Positions 20,764-33,132 of a stretch of DNA of 64,000 bases are shown here, one piece after another (the stretch's first letter is position 1; every line of letters begins with the position of its first letter). Source of the stretch: Pinus tabuliformis (taxonomy: Eukaryota; Streptophyta; Pinopsida; Pinales; Pinaceae); the NCBI GenBank assembly GCA_031772625.1, contig CM062815.1:914902979-914966978 (forward strand), given 5' to 3'. The translations under genes were made by a program, and so were the position numbers. The notes beneath the pieces were generated by a model. The model made no database searches. It was not told where the DNA came from and saw nothing but the letters and a program-made list of their open reading frames with translations.

Positions 20764-23640
20764 ATTAGTTAGAATATACATTGTAAAAATAGTGTTTGTG
20801 GTGTTACTGTGTGATTTTTACTCGTTCATTTAGCAGTGTAAATATAAGTAAAAAAGGCAAATTGTAATTATATAATTAAACTTTCTATACTTCATTCGAA
20901 CATATTTCAACAAAGAATAAATATTAAAATCATGTATTTCGTAAAGAAAGTTTATTTTATATAACTGAAATAATTTCGAGAAATTTGTAGATTATATATC
21001 TTTTGGTTAATATAATATATTGTTTATATGTCCAGGCTTGTAGCGTGAATTTATATATTATTGTGTATTTGCTCCTTATGTAAGTTATAATTATAATAAG
21101 AACTTATGCAGGTTATAATTATAGTAAGAAAAAAAAAAAGCAAAGATAAATTAAAAAAAATTAATTTATCATTATTAAAAATATCAATTATTTATTTAAA
21201 ATATAGATAAAAAATAATTATATTTAATTTTAAATTTAATTGTATTTTTATTATTCTTAATATAAAAAAATATTTGAATAAAAATAAAATGTAAATTCGA
21301 TATTTTATACTTATGGGTTAGTAAAGAATATAAAAGATATTAGTTTGGAGAAGTTTATAATGAAATTATTTACAATTATTAAAGTAATATTTAACTTAAT
21401 AATAAATAATTTTAGATTTGATATTTTGATAAGTTTGTTTTTTTAGTTTAAATTTACTTTATATAATTTAACACTTAAAAGGTATAAATTTTACAAAATT
21501 TCAATATTATTTTTATTAATAAATTTGGATTTCAATATTATTTAAAACTTAATTTCATATTTAAAATTTAAATTTTCTTTTTTAAAAGTAAAAAATATTT
21601 TTATTTTTCAAATTAATTAAGCCATTTATAAAATGAAAAATTTATAAACTTTTTACCTTTACAAAAATTACACTTTATTTATTTTTTCCCCATATAACAT
21701 TGGAGGCATTCCAATGAAGGAATAAAATACATCATGAAATTTAAACAATTTCTTAACACGCAATGCTTTTATTTGAAATTTCAATTTCTCTTTCTAAAAT
21801 GTTTTCTCAATAAATTAATAGGTATATACTTTAATGCCTTCTCTCTCACTTATGAAATTTAAACAATTTCTTAACACCCAATGTTTTTATTTGAAATTTC
21901 AATTTCTCTTTCTAAAAATGTTTTCTCAATAAATTAATATGTATATACTTTAATGCCTTCTCTCTCACTTATGACTTTCTCTTCATAAGGAAATTCTTAT
22001 ATTATATGAAAATCTAGGTCACTATGAGCTAACCATAAAACATATATGAAGTTTCAACTTCTCTTTCTAGAATGTTTTGTAATACATTACTATATATAAT
22101 TTAGTTTTTTTCTTAAGTGTTATAGCATAACTTTCTCCTCATAACATAACTCTTATATTAGTTAAAAACTAAGTTACAAGGATGAAGCCATAAAATAGGT
22201 GTACTTCATCTCATTAATTAAAAACAATCTTCCTTGATATTAATCAAAACTGATTGAGGCAAGTGTTGTATGTTTTTTGTATTGAATATAATAACATATA
22301 TAACATGAGTGGATCTAGTGATTAAGAAATATGTTTTCCTTAAAAGTCATACATCTAAATTTGAAGCACTTTAGATTATGCATATTTCTATAGATTAATC
22401 AATTTATTTGTTACAGGTAGGAGTTTCTTGTCCTGCAAACAAGGGGCCCTCATACATCAATTTGGAGTCTAGTTAGGTCATGACCATTGATTCAAATCAT
22501 AAGCATTCATTCTTAACTTTAAATATAGACTTAAATGGGAAACCAAATGAAAAGGATCCTAATATTGAATTAATTCAACCATTCTTTTTATAAAAAAATA
22601 ATTAACCTTTTATTAAAAGATTCAATAAATAATTTCAGTGTCACTTTTAATAATAAAAATATTGATTAATTGTTACATTAAATATTTCGACTAGCATAAA
22701 CAAGCACTTTTTATTATGTCTTTCAAAAAGAAAAATGAATTAACATTTCCCTTCGTATAATAAAGAAAAACATTAAAGATGTTGAATATATAAATCCCTA
22801 AAAACTATCAAAATAAAATAGCACAAAGCTCTAATTATTAGAAATAATATTCAATACGGAAAAAAATAAGGAAACACTCATAAACCTTTTAAATTTGAAA
22901 AAAATACCTTTTGAGAAATATTTAACTCAAAGGTTAGAGATAATTTTAAGATTAATATGGCTTTTCCTAGCACTCCTTGATCTAAGACTCATTTTGATTA
23001 GAGGGGAAATATGAAAAAACGGAATAAGTTTAATAGGGTCTTATAAACACTCTTTGGCATGCGAATAACTCCTTTTAGGGAATTGTGTGTTCATTTATGG
23101 CTTAACATTGATGTAAAGAATTTATTAACATTGAAAGAATTCTTTTCATTTCCATTAAAAAAAGAAAAGAAAGGAAATTCAATCACTTTCCAAGCAGCAA
23201 TGGTCATTTGGGAAAACAATTTTGCATTATAAATTTGGTAGAGATTGAGTTTAATGGAATTACCATGGGTTTGTTGGAGAAATGATTCAACTTTGATGTA
23301 GCCTCCACGAGGATTCCCTTCAAAGACATTCTCTTTGTGTCAAAAACACAACCAAAATATTTTTTGATAATATCATTGAACATACATACAAAATATTCTT
23401 CCAACTTCAAGAGTGAAAAATGACCAAATATGAAGGTCCCATAACTCTCAAATAATTGGGGAACAATGACAACAATAAATTCTTGAATATGGATGAATGT
23501 AACATGTCAGTGATAATGAAATTAAAGATTATAATCAATGAATGAATGGGCACTTATCAATAAGTGAAAGCTCCAAAAAGGTGGAGAAATATCCACATGA
23601 ATACTTATGTTGGAAGTTTCTAAGGAAATTGAAAACTCAT
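20764..23640. other. AT-rich intergenic DNA, no gene recognised
   Basis: Long A/T-rich stretches, especially 20820-22300, have no credible coding sequence. A 118-bp tandem duplication lies at 21734-21970. The minus-strand frame at 23204-23410 matches no family I recognise. Confidence 0.6.
21734..21970. repeat. Tandem duplication of a ~118-bp AT-rich unit
   Basis: Two adjacent copies (21734-21851 and 21852-21970) start ATGAAATTTAAACAATTTC and end TTCTCTCTCACTT, with only a few differences. This suggests a recent local duplication. Confidence 0.9.
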
Positions 23641-23649
23641 TCATGGATG

Positions 23650-24984
23650 ACAATATTAAAAAGAGACTCTTGTAGCAACCTGATAATGCCACATGTTTTT
23701 AGCTCTATCAAATATCCATAAAATATAAAACTACTAAGGGCCACTATAAACAAAATTGGTCCTCCAACCTATGAGCACACATACTTGGTGGGAAAATGTA
23801 GACCTATTACTGGTCACACCTCATTATTCATAAGAGATTCTACTCATCTTGTAAACATGATGGAAGATTAGAACATTGAGGAGGATGATATATTAATTAG
23901 TTTTATTGTAGCCTCTCTCTTCACGAAGATTTCAATCAACAAATAAATATTGTAGGTCATAATAAATGTCTTAGAGTAGAAACTGAGTCTAATGGAAATA
24001 TCTATTATCAACAAAAATAAGTTTTCAAGAGGAAATCTACGAGAAAACAAAAAGTGTGGTAATGGGTTATCCTCTTTCAATTTTTGACCTATTTATGGAG
24101 TATTTTGCGAAGAATCAAATTGATTATTTCCCACTAAAACCTAAGTAGGGGATTAGATATGTGGATGATGTAGACATATAGTTATTGTTCACATGGGAGA
24201 AACAAATTGGAATAATTTACAAATCATTTGAATAACCAATCTAAACACAAAAAAGGTACAATGGAAAAATAGGAGAGAAAATATTTTCCCTTCTTTCTTT
24301 TCTTTCCTTGAGAAATCAAGATGGATCCTAATGCCACTGAGTATGCAAGAAAATAAAATAAATATTAAGAAATCCTTGCATGTATTGGATTCATATCACA
24401 ACCCACATAGAATATTGAGGTAATTAACACATTAGTGACTTGACCAATAAGGATATTAGATAACCTAACCACCTAGAGCAATAAATTAATGATCTTAGAA
24501 ATGTCCTTACAAGAAATGGATATAGTGCACATTATATTAGAGAGAGAATTGGTAAGGTGCAAGATGGCAGAGAAAGAAGAGAACATAATACAATTGGCAA
24601 TGATCCTAGAGTTACTCTTCTTTGCATTCAAGGCACCATTAATAAGATTTCCAAAATGTTAGGTAAGAGGAACATAAGGGTATCCTTCTCTCATATAAAT
24701 GAACTAAGAAATATGTTAGAATCAAACTTCATAAAAGGGTATATGCAATCCATGTTCCTGCAAGAAATTTTGCATTGGAGAAACATGTCATTTTATAAAC
24801 AAAGTTGAAACAACATAACACTAATATATTTTATGAAAGGGATAAAAAGTTTGTTGTCGTAGAGTACTGCCATATTTCTAAGCACCATATTTGAAAGGAT
24901 GAATCAATATCATCGGCATTGAAGTTTATCATTACTACAAAACATATATTAAAGAGGCTTTGGAAATTGAGAAATATGAGAGCA
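23650..24984 (+). mobile_element. Penelope-like element remnant with reverse transcriptase and GIY-YIG endonuclease relics
   Basis: Across shifting plus-strand frames one reads PLE-type reverse transcriptase: GPPTYE then YLVGK and TGHTSLFIRDSTHLVNM near 23760-23870, DDILISFIVASLFTKISIN near 23886-23940, MGYPLSIFDLFMEYFAKNQ near 24062-24120, and IRYVDDVDI (the YVDD site) near 24149-24175. Downstream are the thumb-like NKISKMLGKRNIRVSF block (about 24638) and GIY-YIG-like pieces (CSCKKFCIGET near 24755, CHISKHHI near 24870, HYYKTYIKEALEIEKYES near 24930-24980). EN-bearing Penelope elements in plants are known from conifers. Many frameshifts and stops; dead. It is cut on the right by an LTR. Confidence 0.7.
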
Positions 24985-25294
24985 TGTTAGGTCCCTATAG
25001 TACTAGTGTATTCCCCTTGTTGTTATTGTTGTGCTCATGTATCCCCCATGTTGTTATTATTGTGCCCCATAGAACCCCAGTAATGTTATTGTTGTGCCCT
25101 TACATTATTATTGTTATGTACGCTCTGATTATATTGTAACCCCTTAGACCCCTATATACCAAGGAGGTCTTATCATTTGTATCATCCAAGAATTGTTCAT
25201 TTATGTAATGTAAAGGAGGTTTCACCCTCGAAGAGGATAATTTTAAAGTCATTGATCTATATTTTCTTCTATTTTTTGAGTTGGTTGCATAACA
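24985..25294 (+). mobile_element. Short LTR with tRNA-Met primer site; 5' LTR of a mostly lost LTR retrotransposon
   Basis: A 310-bp segment starts TGTTAGGTCCC, ends GCATAACA and contains CCCCTATATACC (TATA-like) near 25150. It is followed by TTTGGTATCAGAGC. Short phrases of the TTGTTATTGTTGTGC type repeat inside. It resembles the 5' LTR of a copia-type element. No second LTR and no pol domain were found nearby, so the element is truncated. Confidence 0.65.
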
Positions 25295-25296
25295 TT

Positions 25297-25308
25297 TGGT
25301 ATCAGAGC
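25297..25308 (+). other. Primer binding site, initiator tRNA-Met type
   Basis: TGGTATCAGAGC follows the LTR end by two bases. It is the common primer site of plant copia and many gypsy elements. Confidence 0.85.
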
Positions 25309-26579
25309 TTTGGATTCTAGGTTTTTTCTTCTCCAAATAGGACATCTTGGAATTTTCGCTATAATTTGTTTCTAAGAGGATTGTGAAGCTGAAGTTGAAA
25401 CCATGTGGAGCCACAATATCGCTAAACTTTGTGTATGAATTTCAGATCTTGTCTCACTATATTTTCGTAGATATGATCCAAGGAAGATAGGGTTTTTGCA
25501 GGCTCCAGAATTTCATCTCAAACATGTGACCTAGGTAAAATCATCATAACTTTCTCTTTCAGCATCAAATTTGAATTTCAAAAAAATTGACTATAGGTGC
25601 AGATAATTTAGCTTTGTATATCATTTTTAGGGCTGAAGGTTTAAACAGTGTTGCGGCCTCAAAATTATGCTGCCGAAACATGAGGGATAACCACCTGGTC
25701 TAGACCTTAAGACAACTCCTTTTCCGTTTAAAGTGGTGGCTCCAACTAGAGATAATGGGACGAGTTTCCTAGTGTGGGTTTTAAGATGAAAGTGGGTGGT
25801 TCATGAGTGTTTGCAATAGAATAATGATAATCTAAGTGACCTATTCTATGATGCAATTTCTCTAACTAACTTATTATAATATAAACCCGGGTATTTCTGT
25901 GTGGTATGCGATCTACAAAGATATCTGTTTAACATGTGATAATAAAGATTGAACACAACTAAACAAAAATGATAACATAAAAGATAATTCCTTTGACTAA
26001 GTAGTTAGTCAAAGGAATTTATAAAATATATCGCATATATGATGAGTTATATATGAAAATCACAATTTCAGCTAGGCATCATACAAAAGTGCAATTAACT
26101 CTTAACAGAAACAATAAATCTCACATATAATTCATGAAAGTAAAGTTTTTCCACTAATTAAATGTAAACAGGATCAATCATACAAGGTAATAGTACCATA
26201 CGTGTGAAGTCCTACTCATTTGACAAATGACATAGACCAAGTTCTTTCTTCAAATCAAATTGTATCCCAAGAATACAAAAGTGCATCAAAAAAGGAAAGT
26301 AGTCTGATATCTAAAAGAAATGATCATGTTCCATAATTTCACCAAAGCATTCACAAACTTACAATAGTGCATTCTTTGCAAATGTTTTTGATAAAATTTT
26401 GGACCCTTCTCTAAATGCATGAGAAGGGTATAAATACTTTTCTAACTAATGTGCAAAAATAGATTATACAAAATTTGAGGAGGTTTCAAATAACCTTCCT
26501 CCTAACTAGGTAACTAAATCCAAAAATAAACAGAGGCTAAATGAAAAAAAACTAAGAGGACGACCTGCTATCTGCCAGC
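25309..26579. other. Unassigned region, no gene recognised
   Basis: The first few hundred bases are probably the internal leader of the preceding LTR element. No domain can be read. A perfect 15-bp inverted repeat lies at 25986-26019. The rest is AT-rich and featureless to me. Confidence 0.5.
25986..26019. repeat. Perfect inverted repeat, 15-bp arms and 4-base loop
   Basis: AATTCCTTTGACTAA and TTAGTCAAAGGAATT are separated by GTAG. It would form a tight hairpin in RNA or a cruciform. It could be the remnant of a small MITE; no target duplication was confirmed. Confidence 0.9.
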
Positions 26580-27640
26580 TTGTCCTTTAAATCACAAATA
26601 TTGATCATGAGTTGAATTTGAGGAGGTGCCCCGAAATGTGTCCTGAGCAGTCCCGTGAAGATCACATCAGTGAGCGGTGGCAACATCCATTGGGTCGTAT
26701 GAAGGGAATAGTTGAGAGTCATAATCTGGCTATGTGGCTTAACAAGATACTGCCAATATGACTCCTAGTTGGTCATGGTCAATTTTGTAATTGCCTCTCT
26801 TTGACTCCCCGCCTTTTCTTGCCAGCCTTTATACATAGCATTTAAATTGGGCATTTCTTTCGTATTGCCTTCTTTAATGAGATTGGTGGCAAACATGATG
26901 TGATTCACTGCCTTAATGATATTCTTTGATACCCCAGCTGCCCTTGTGATTGCTATCTCGACCTGTTTGATTCTCGCATCCCAATCTGTGAAGATAATGT
27001 CTTTATGAGTTTCCTCAATATCGGTTAGATTGGCTTTCCTTCCATCTTTTGTTTCCTACCATTCAATGAACTCCGAGATTCTAGTGTTTAAATCATTAAA
27101 CTCCGTTCTCTGGTCGATTTTCTTATTTGTCAGTTGGTCGCTAGTAGTTAGATAGGGAGTAATGTGTGACATCTTCTAGCAGAAATACTCATGTTGTTTC
27201 ACCAGAAGGGAATTTAATTCCATGGCATCTTTAATAAACTCTTCAGTAGTGGGAACGTCCTTGTATCTGTCCATGGATTGTTGCATTTCTTGGAGTTGCA
27301 TGTTTTTGGCCGATATATCGGCTTCTTAGCTTATTTTCTGGACCTCCATGTCTTGCTGCAATTGTGCAATCTTCTCAGCCACTTGTCTGTTTGTGCTTGC
27401 TTTCTCTGTCTGGAACTCTTGTCCGAGCTGCGCAATCCTTTCCTCTTTTTCCCTTAGTAAAGTAGAGACCTAAGTAGTCTTGTCCATAGTGGTCGATGCA
27501 TATGCTCTTGTGAACTTTGATAGTCTAGTCAAGTTCTCGTCTAGATTGAAAGGAATGTCCTTCCAAACAATGTCCATCGGCTCGTTTCGTTTCCAGGGGG
27601 GATGATCCAGGTGGATATTGGTGGCCACCCACCAAGTCCA
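26580..27640 (-). pseudogene. Decayed coiled-coil frame, probably a retroelement extra gene
   Basis: On the minus strand one can read WVATNIHLDHPPWKRNEP near 27630, then DENLTRLSKFTRAYA, a long Glu/Gln/Lys-rich heptad-like stretch (LLREKEERIAQLGQEFQTEK, VAEKIAQLQQDMEVQK) to about 27330. Further readable pieces extend to DLKDKLADSR near 26570. It resembles in style the coiled-coil frame at 33843-34622 of element E. It is broken in several places. Function unknown; a 3' extra gene of an LTR element is the likeliest origin. Confidence 0.5.
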
Positions 27641-27688
27641 CTTGTATCCCCACCATTGTTTCTTTCAGATTTTCATTTTCCTTAATTG

Positions 27689-28225
27689 TAGCATAGTTTA
27701 CTATTTTTAGTAGTTTTTCGGGTCCTAAACTTTCGGAGCCGTTTTGAGGCCCTAAACGACATTTTTTGGGAAAACTGGGAGCAACATGGGTCCATGGACC
27801 GATGTTGCTCTTCCCAAAGTTGTAGTTCTCGGATAGATCTTTCTAATGAGATATTGTACACATCAAACGGAGATCGTATGCCAAAGTTACGACCCCGGGA
27901 AGTTGATGTACCAATTTACCCAAACGGGGCCCACAGTTTGGTGTTTCATCTTCTAGGGTTAGGTTTTTGGATGTTTAGGGTTTTCCATTGTTTCTCAACA
28001 ATAAATAGGCCTTCGAGCCTCATTGTAACACAGAGTTCAGAGGCATGTAGCTGCCACATCTCTTCTCAGAGATAAGCTACCATTGCCCTAGCTGTTTATT
28101 TCCATTTTCTATTTGTAAGAATATCTGAGTATTTTACATTAATGAAATGAAGTATTATTTCCGCTGCATCTTTGTGTTTATGGTTATCTCTGTAGTTTGT
28201 TGTGTTCTTGTTTAAATCCGGATCA
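27689..28225 (+). repeat. Probable 5' LTR of element G
   Basis: The segment lies directly before a tRNA-Met primer site and ends near GGATCA. It has a TATA-like AACAATAAATAGGCC near 28000 and AATGAAATGAAG further on. The left edge (TGTAGCATAG) is a guess, because no second copy is in the window. Confidence 0.5.
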
Positions 28226-28226
28226 G

Positions 28227-28240
28227 TGGTATCAGAGTGG
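28227..28240 (+). other. Primer binding site of element G, initiator tRNA-Met type
   Basis: TGGTATCAGAGTGG follows the LTR, the usual site for this group with a mismatch at the end. Confidence 0.8.
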
Positions 28241-29250
28241 TCTACTTTTTCTCTATTTTTCTTTGCATGTCCCCAACGAGGTTGGGATATAAGGAGTTAG
28301 GGCTTGAACTGGTTGAACCTTTGCAAGACCAGCATTGCAAATCCCAACAACCTCCCATGGAGGATGAAAAGAAAGACGAGGGGGTAGGAGATCCTATCAA
28401 AATCTTACTTGAAGAAGCCCTCGAGCGACAAAGGAACACGATGATGGACAACTTTTCCCAGATCCTTCAGCGGCTACCCAGGGGCGACGCATCGGCTTCC
28501 AACAGCTACTCTGGAAATGCCACACCATTTAAGGTACAAGTTAATTTTGAAATCCCCATATTCGAGGGTCAGATAGACGTAGATGTCATTGATAAATGGT
28601 TAAATCTGCTAGAGGGTTATTTTTCTGTTCATGATTTTTCCAGTCGGGAAAAGATTATTTTCGCTCTTCTTAAAGCAGCCCCCCACGTCAAGGACTGGTG
28701 GGAAACCTACTGCAAACAAAAGGATGAAAGTATCGGTTCACTATTTTCAGCCGCACCCACCTGGAATTCATTCTAGGATGCCATCAGGGGGCAGTACTAC
28801 CCTGTCGGAAGCTATGAGGATCAATACATAAAGTGGACCACACTGCAGCAAGGAAGGGACGAAGACATGCCAGAGTTTACCAATATTTTCCATACCTTTC
28901 GCACAAAGTTGGGTATCAAGGATTCAGAGTAGAATTTGATACTCGAATACCGCGGCTGCCTACACAAGTACATCCAGGAAGAAATAGAATTCCTGAACAT
29001 CTCCTTTCTCAGCACGACATACTGATATGCCATCAAGGTCGAGCAAAATTTTAAACAGAAGAAGCGAGACTTTGGATTTGCGAATCTGAAGCAAGGGAAA
29101 GGTGCCCCCAAACCGTAGAACAAAGGACAAAGCTAAGGTGGGGCGACCTAAGATAACCCGCCAAAGTTGCAAGCAAAGAACAACATCACAAAGCCAAAAA
29201 AGGACATGGGAAAATGGTGTGAGTTCCATAAGAGCTCCACTCACAACACA
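28237..29250 (+). mobile_element. Element G gag region
   Basis: The plus strand reads an acidic N-terminus and then FEIPIFEGQIDVDVIDKWL near 28550. EGYFSVHDFSSREKIIFALLKAAPHVKDWWETY follows, divided over 28612-28710. This is the retrotransposon gag (capsid) domain: helical, with the conserved WL...YF and W..Y positions. It forms the virus-like particle. Broken after the capsid block; a CX2C-type zinc finger (CEFHKSSTHNTSEC) is readable near 29218-29260. Confidence 0.75.
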
Positions 29251-29479
29251 AGTGAGTGTCAAGCCAAGCAGCCATTGGTGGTTGAGCTAAAGGTTTCAGA
29301 ATCAGATGCATGTTCTAACTCTGAGTCAGAACCCAACAAGGGGAATGAAAAATGGAAGAAGATTATCAATGCGGAGCCCAGCGCTACCATTGCCACCACG
29401 AAGATCCAGAAGGAGGAACCCAAAGATCCAGAGGAGGAGGAGTGTCTCTTCCACTCCCAGTGTGGGTAAAGCGATCCCT

Positions 29480-30989
29480 GCTAAAGTTCATTGTCGACAA
29501 CGGGAGCCAAAAGAACCTCATTTCGGCAGAGGTCGTGAAGCGGCTGGGCTTACCAACCATAGTACATCCACAACCGTACACAATTGGGTGGCTTGACCAA
29601 GGATGGGATCTTCGCGTGAGCCAACAATGTCGCCTTCCATACAACATCAAGCCCTTCACGGATGAGGTATTGTGTGACATTGCTCCCCTTGAAGTTTGTG
29701 ATGTATTATTAGGACAACCATACTTCTGGAAGTGACATGCTGTGTATGAATTAAGGCCCCGTGCCATTATTATTACTTTGGGTTATAAGTTGTACAAGAT
29801 ACCAGAGGTAGCACCGCCAACCGCCATCTCTTTAGTTACTGCAAAACAATGTAGTAAGCTCATTTCCAAAACCGGGAAATTTGTTTTCTTGATGATACGC
29901 CCTCAAGGAAATAAGAAGACAATGGCCATGACCTCCAGACATGGCCCCTTCGCACGACAACTACAGATGGACAAGGTCATGGAGGAGTACGAGGACATCT
30001 TCACCTCCCCCGTAGGGGTTCCTCTACACTGTCAGGTCAAGCACTCCATTGATCTGACCCCAAGTGCGCCGCTGCCCAATAGACCAATCTATCAATGCTC
30101 CGTTCTGGAGAATGATGAAATCAAGAGGCAGATTCAGGAGCTGTTGCAGAAAGGTCACATACGTCCTAGTTCATCACCCTGTGGGAGCCCGATCATGTTG
30201 GTACAGAAGAAGGATGGGACTTGGAGACTCTGTATTGATTATCGGGCGCTGAACAAGATCACTGTCCATAATAGATACCCAATCCCATGGATTGATGACC
30301 TCCTGGACCAACTGAAAGGGGGGGGAATATTTTAGCAAGATCGATTTGAAGTCAGGATATCACCAGGTACCAATCGGACCCTCTAATGTGTAGAAGACTG
30401 CCTTCAAAGCCAAGGAGGGCCTTTTCGAATGGTTGGTTATGCCTTTTGGATTGACGAATTCTCTTGTAACCTTCATGAGGCTAATGGATGACATCTTGTG
30501 GCCATTCACCAACTCATTTGTAGTGGTATACTTGGATGACATCCTGATCTTTAGCTAGAGTTGGGAAGAGCACCTCCACGACATCCGACAGGTTCTCCAA
30601 ACACTGCGGCAACACAATTTATGTGCCAATTTGGAGAAATGAACTTCTGGCATGACCCAGGTTCAGTATCTGGGATACATTATTGATGAACAGGGGGTGC
30701 ATGTGGATCCAACCAAGATCCAAGTCATTCAGGATTGGCCCTCTCTAACCACTCTAACAGAGCTCCACATCTTTCTAGGTCTTGCCAACTTCTACCGTAG
30801 GTTCGTGTTGGGATTTTCTCCTATCACTTGGCCCTTGAGTCAAGTCACCAAGGGAGGAGTGAAATAAAAATTCTCTTGGTCTGAATCTCAACAGAAGGCA
30901 TTCACAGAGTTAAAAGATCACCTCTGCTCGACACCAGTGCTCGCATTGCCAAACTTGCAACAACCATTTGAGGTTGACACAGATGCTTC
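29480..30989 (+). mobile_element. Element G protease, reverse transcriptase and start of RNase H
   Basis: The protease reads LKFIVDNGSQKNLISAEVV near 29485 and VCDVLLGQPYFWK near 29697. In many plant chromoviruses the protease motif is D(S/T)G or DNG, so DNGS fits. The reverse transcriptase reads from [10 protein letters not shown] (about 30075) through KIDLKSGYHQV (about 30340) and YLDDILI (about 30530) to LGLANFYRRF (about 30780). RNase H begins at about 30960. Some breaks are present. Confidence 0.8.
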
Positions 30990-33096
30990 TGGTGGGTTCT
31001 AGTATTGCAACAATAATGCTGCAACTCCTGGGACTCCCTTCTTTACTCTTATCAACTTGGTAGTTCGTAACAAACTTGGAAGCGACGGTGCTATATGCAC
31101 AAGTACTAGCTCTTGCCGCAGGCTATCACTTGATCAGCTAGCACAAGTCCGCTAGGAGATTAAGCCAACTTCTATGAGCTCTTAGAAGAAGCTTTTAACT
31201 GTGATGGATGAAATCTAACTCAACCAGAGACTAATCTACTTGCAGAAAGAAGTTGAAAGCCAAAAAGAAACGCAAACCCTAGCAAACCCTAGTTTTACTA
31301 ACTAGCCCTACTGGTGCAAGAAAAGAGACAACAGCTACATAAAAGAATGCCATTGATTCTAAAAAGGTAAAATTCATGTGCCTAAGCTACTTCTGAAGTG
31401 AAATCTGAAAGGAAACATCTTTTTTTTATTTTCGAATGATTTTGTAGAATTAATATGCATGTGCTTTGACTGTTTTTTACTGTGCATAGGTGGATTGGCG
31501 AAAGGAAATGCTTGTAGGATGTTGGGAAGGTTAGAAGAGGGCCTAAGGGGTCCCTAGTACCCTTCCAGAGAGTTTCATAGTGATTGGATCTCAAGAAACT
31601 GCTTTCGTGAGCTTCTATAGGAAGTCTGCAGGGGTTCTACAGGATGTTCTGTCTTCTACAGGATGTTTCTATAGGATGTTCCAAAAGGGGATTTTGGAGG
31701 GTTGATGGGTGAAGAAAGGTGAAGAAGTGGGTATGGAGGTTGGATAAGGGTGTGAGGAGGTCTAGGACTTGGTGGATGGAACTAAGGAGTGATAAGGATG
31801 GTTGGATTTGTTCAAGGAGGGGTAGAGCAATGTTGCACAAAAATATGGAAATTAAGTTAAAGTGAGGGAACATAGCAAGTGAGGGGCAAGAATCTGAGTT
31901 AGAGGATGGAGCAGGCAGTATAGATGGGGTAGGGGTAGGCAAAGAAGTATCACAGGCTGCTCTGCAAGTCATTTTTCAAATTGATCAAATAAAGACTTAG
32001 AAAACCAAAGACCTAGCTACTTTAACCTAATCTGACCTAAATATCAGCAAAGAGAATGAACAGAAATTTATTGCAACAAAATCATGTGAAATAGCTATGA
32101 AAACTAAGCAACCATGAACCTGAGCATGTAAACACAACTGGTATCAATTTCCACGAATGAGAACCTAATACTAACAATTGCATGGTGAAGCAAAGACAGT
32201 GTTTTTGGTGGCGGCAAGGACACCTTGGTCTCAGCTCATGGTCCCACGGAGGGAGAGGTGAGATCAGGGGTGCTTGGTAGCCTTTTTCTGAAGATCTTCT
32301 CAGTTATCAACCTACCAAATCAATCTGGACATAAAAACCTTTTTAAACATCAATCATGACCTAAGTAACCAAGCAAGATGTTAATCTACTTAACAGAAAT
32401 TATTTGCTAAAGACATCAAACACATATAACAGTACACGAAGGAGACCTAGGCACTTGGGTTGGGCCCAACCCCAAGAGCTATAGGCCCCTAAGAAGAACT
32501 CAGAACTGATGCCAAATGAAACTTCTTTCCATTATTCAAAAATAACCATGTCACAAGAAAGTTGTACAGCAGTAGCTACAAAAATGAGCTCAGGAACTAG
32601 CAGCACTATAGTGCAGAATACAATTGTTCAAAAAGTAACCTACGAAGGCTGGAAGCCTTCCTATTTATGCACTACGAGGGTCTCCAACAGCCCTCCTTAA
32701 CTCAAGGGGCTCGGCTGCTCAAACTGCCAGTGATAAGTCACTTTACACAAAACTGCTCGGCTGCCCTTGGGAATCCTTTCGGTGGCCTGCTGTACTCCGA
32801 ACTGAGGGTGGAGGATTCGAGGAAGGGGCCATTTAATGCAGGGGACACCCTTCCTACGAATCCTCACCCTTGTTCCTTCATGCTTGGCTATCATCTAGCT
32901 CATAATTTCTTGGCCTTGGTCCAAAATTTGTCAAAAAATCTGTAATAATCATGTGTTAAACCTCATGGACAAGTGACTAACCTCATTCATATAATTAACA
33001 TAAATATACTCAAAAACATGCATAAACTATGAAAAATGGTGGATTAATGGAGAACAATGAGCCCAATAAGTTACCCAATTTCGGGTCTCATCATCA
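30990..33096 (-). repeat. Probable 3' LTR of element E
   Basis: On the minus strand it starts TGATGATGAGACCCGAAATT directly after a GCAGGGGGG tract. It runs to about 30990, where G's RNase H reading breaks off, giving about 2.1 kb. No coding domain was recognised inside. Three copies of the CTACAGGATGTT-type motif lie at 31633-31680. The left edge is uncertain by a few bases. Confidence 0.6.
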
Positions 33097-33110
33097 CCCC
33101 CCTGCTAAAT
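33097..33110 (-). other. Polypurine tract of element E
   Basis: On the minus strand TTAGCAGGGGGG lies directly before TGATGATGAGACCC. Position and composition fit the plus-strand primer of an LTR element. Confidence 0.7.
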
Positions 33111-33132
33111 GGGTTGCTCATCCTCTGAGCAA

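Larger units (their letters stand above)
27689..30989 (+). mobile_element. Element G: broken Ty3/gypsy (chromovirus-like) retrotransposon, 5' part
   Basis: A probable 5' LTR (about 27689-28225, exact start uncertain) is followed by a tRNA-Met primer site. Gag (about 28360-29250), protease (about 29480-29735), reverse transcriptase (about 30060-30870) and the first RNase H motif (FEVDTDASG, about 30967-30990) follow. The order and wording ([34 protein letters not shown]) fit chromovirus-type Ty3/gypsy. The reading stops near 30990, where element E begins, so integrase and the 3' LTR should lie beyond the right window edge. It has several breaks. Confidence 0.8.

Noticed and set aside
23204-23410. 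Minus-strand frame MKLEEYFVCMFNDIIKK...
   Set aside because: It is short, in AT-rich DNA, and no relative was recognised. The plus strand downstream gives a better account (Penelope-like).
24985-25294. Host promoter with TATA box
   Set aside because: TG...CA ends and an adjacent tRNA-Met primer site identify it as an LTR.
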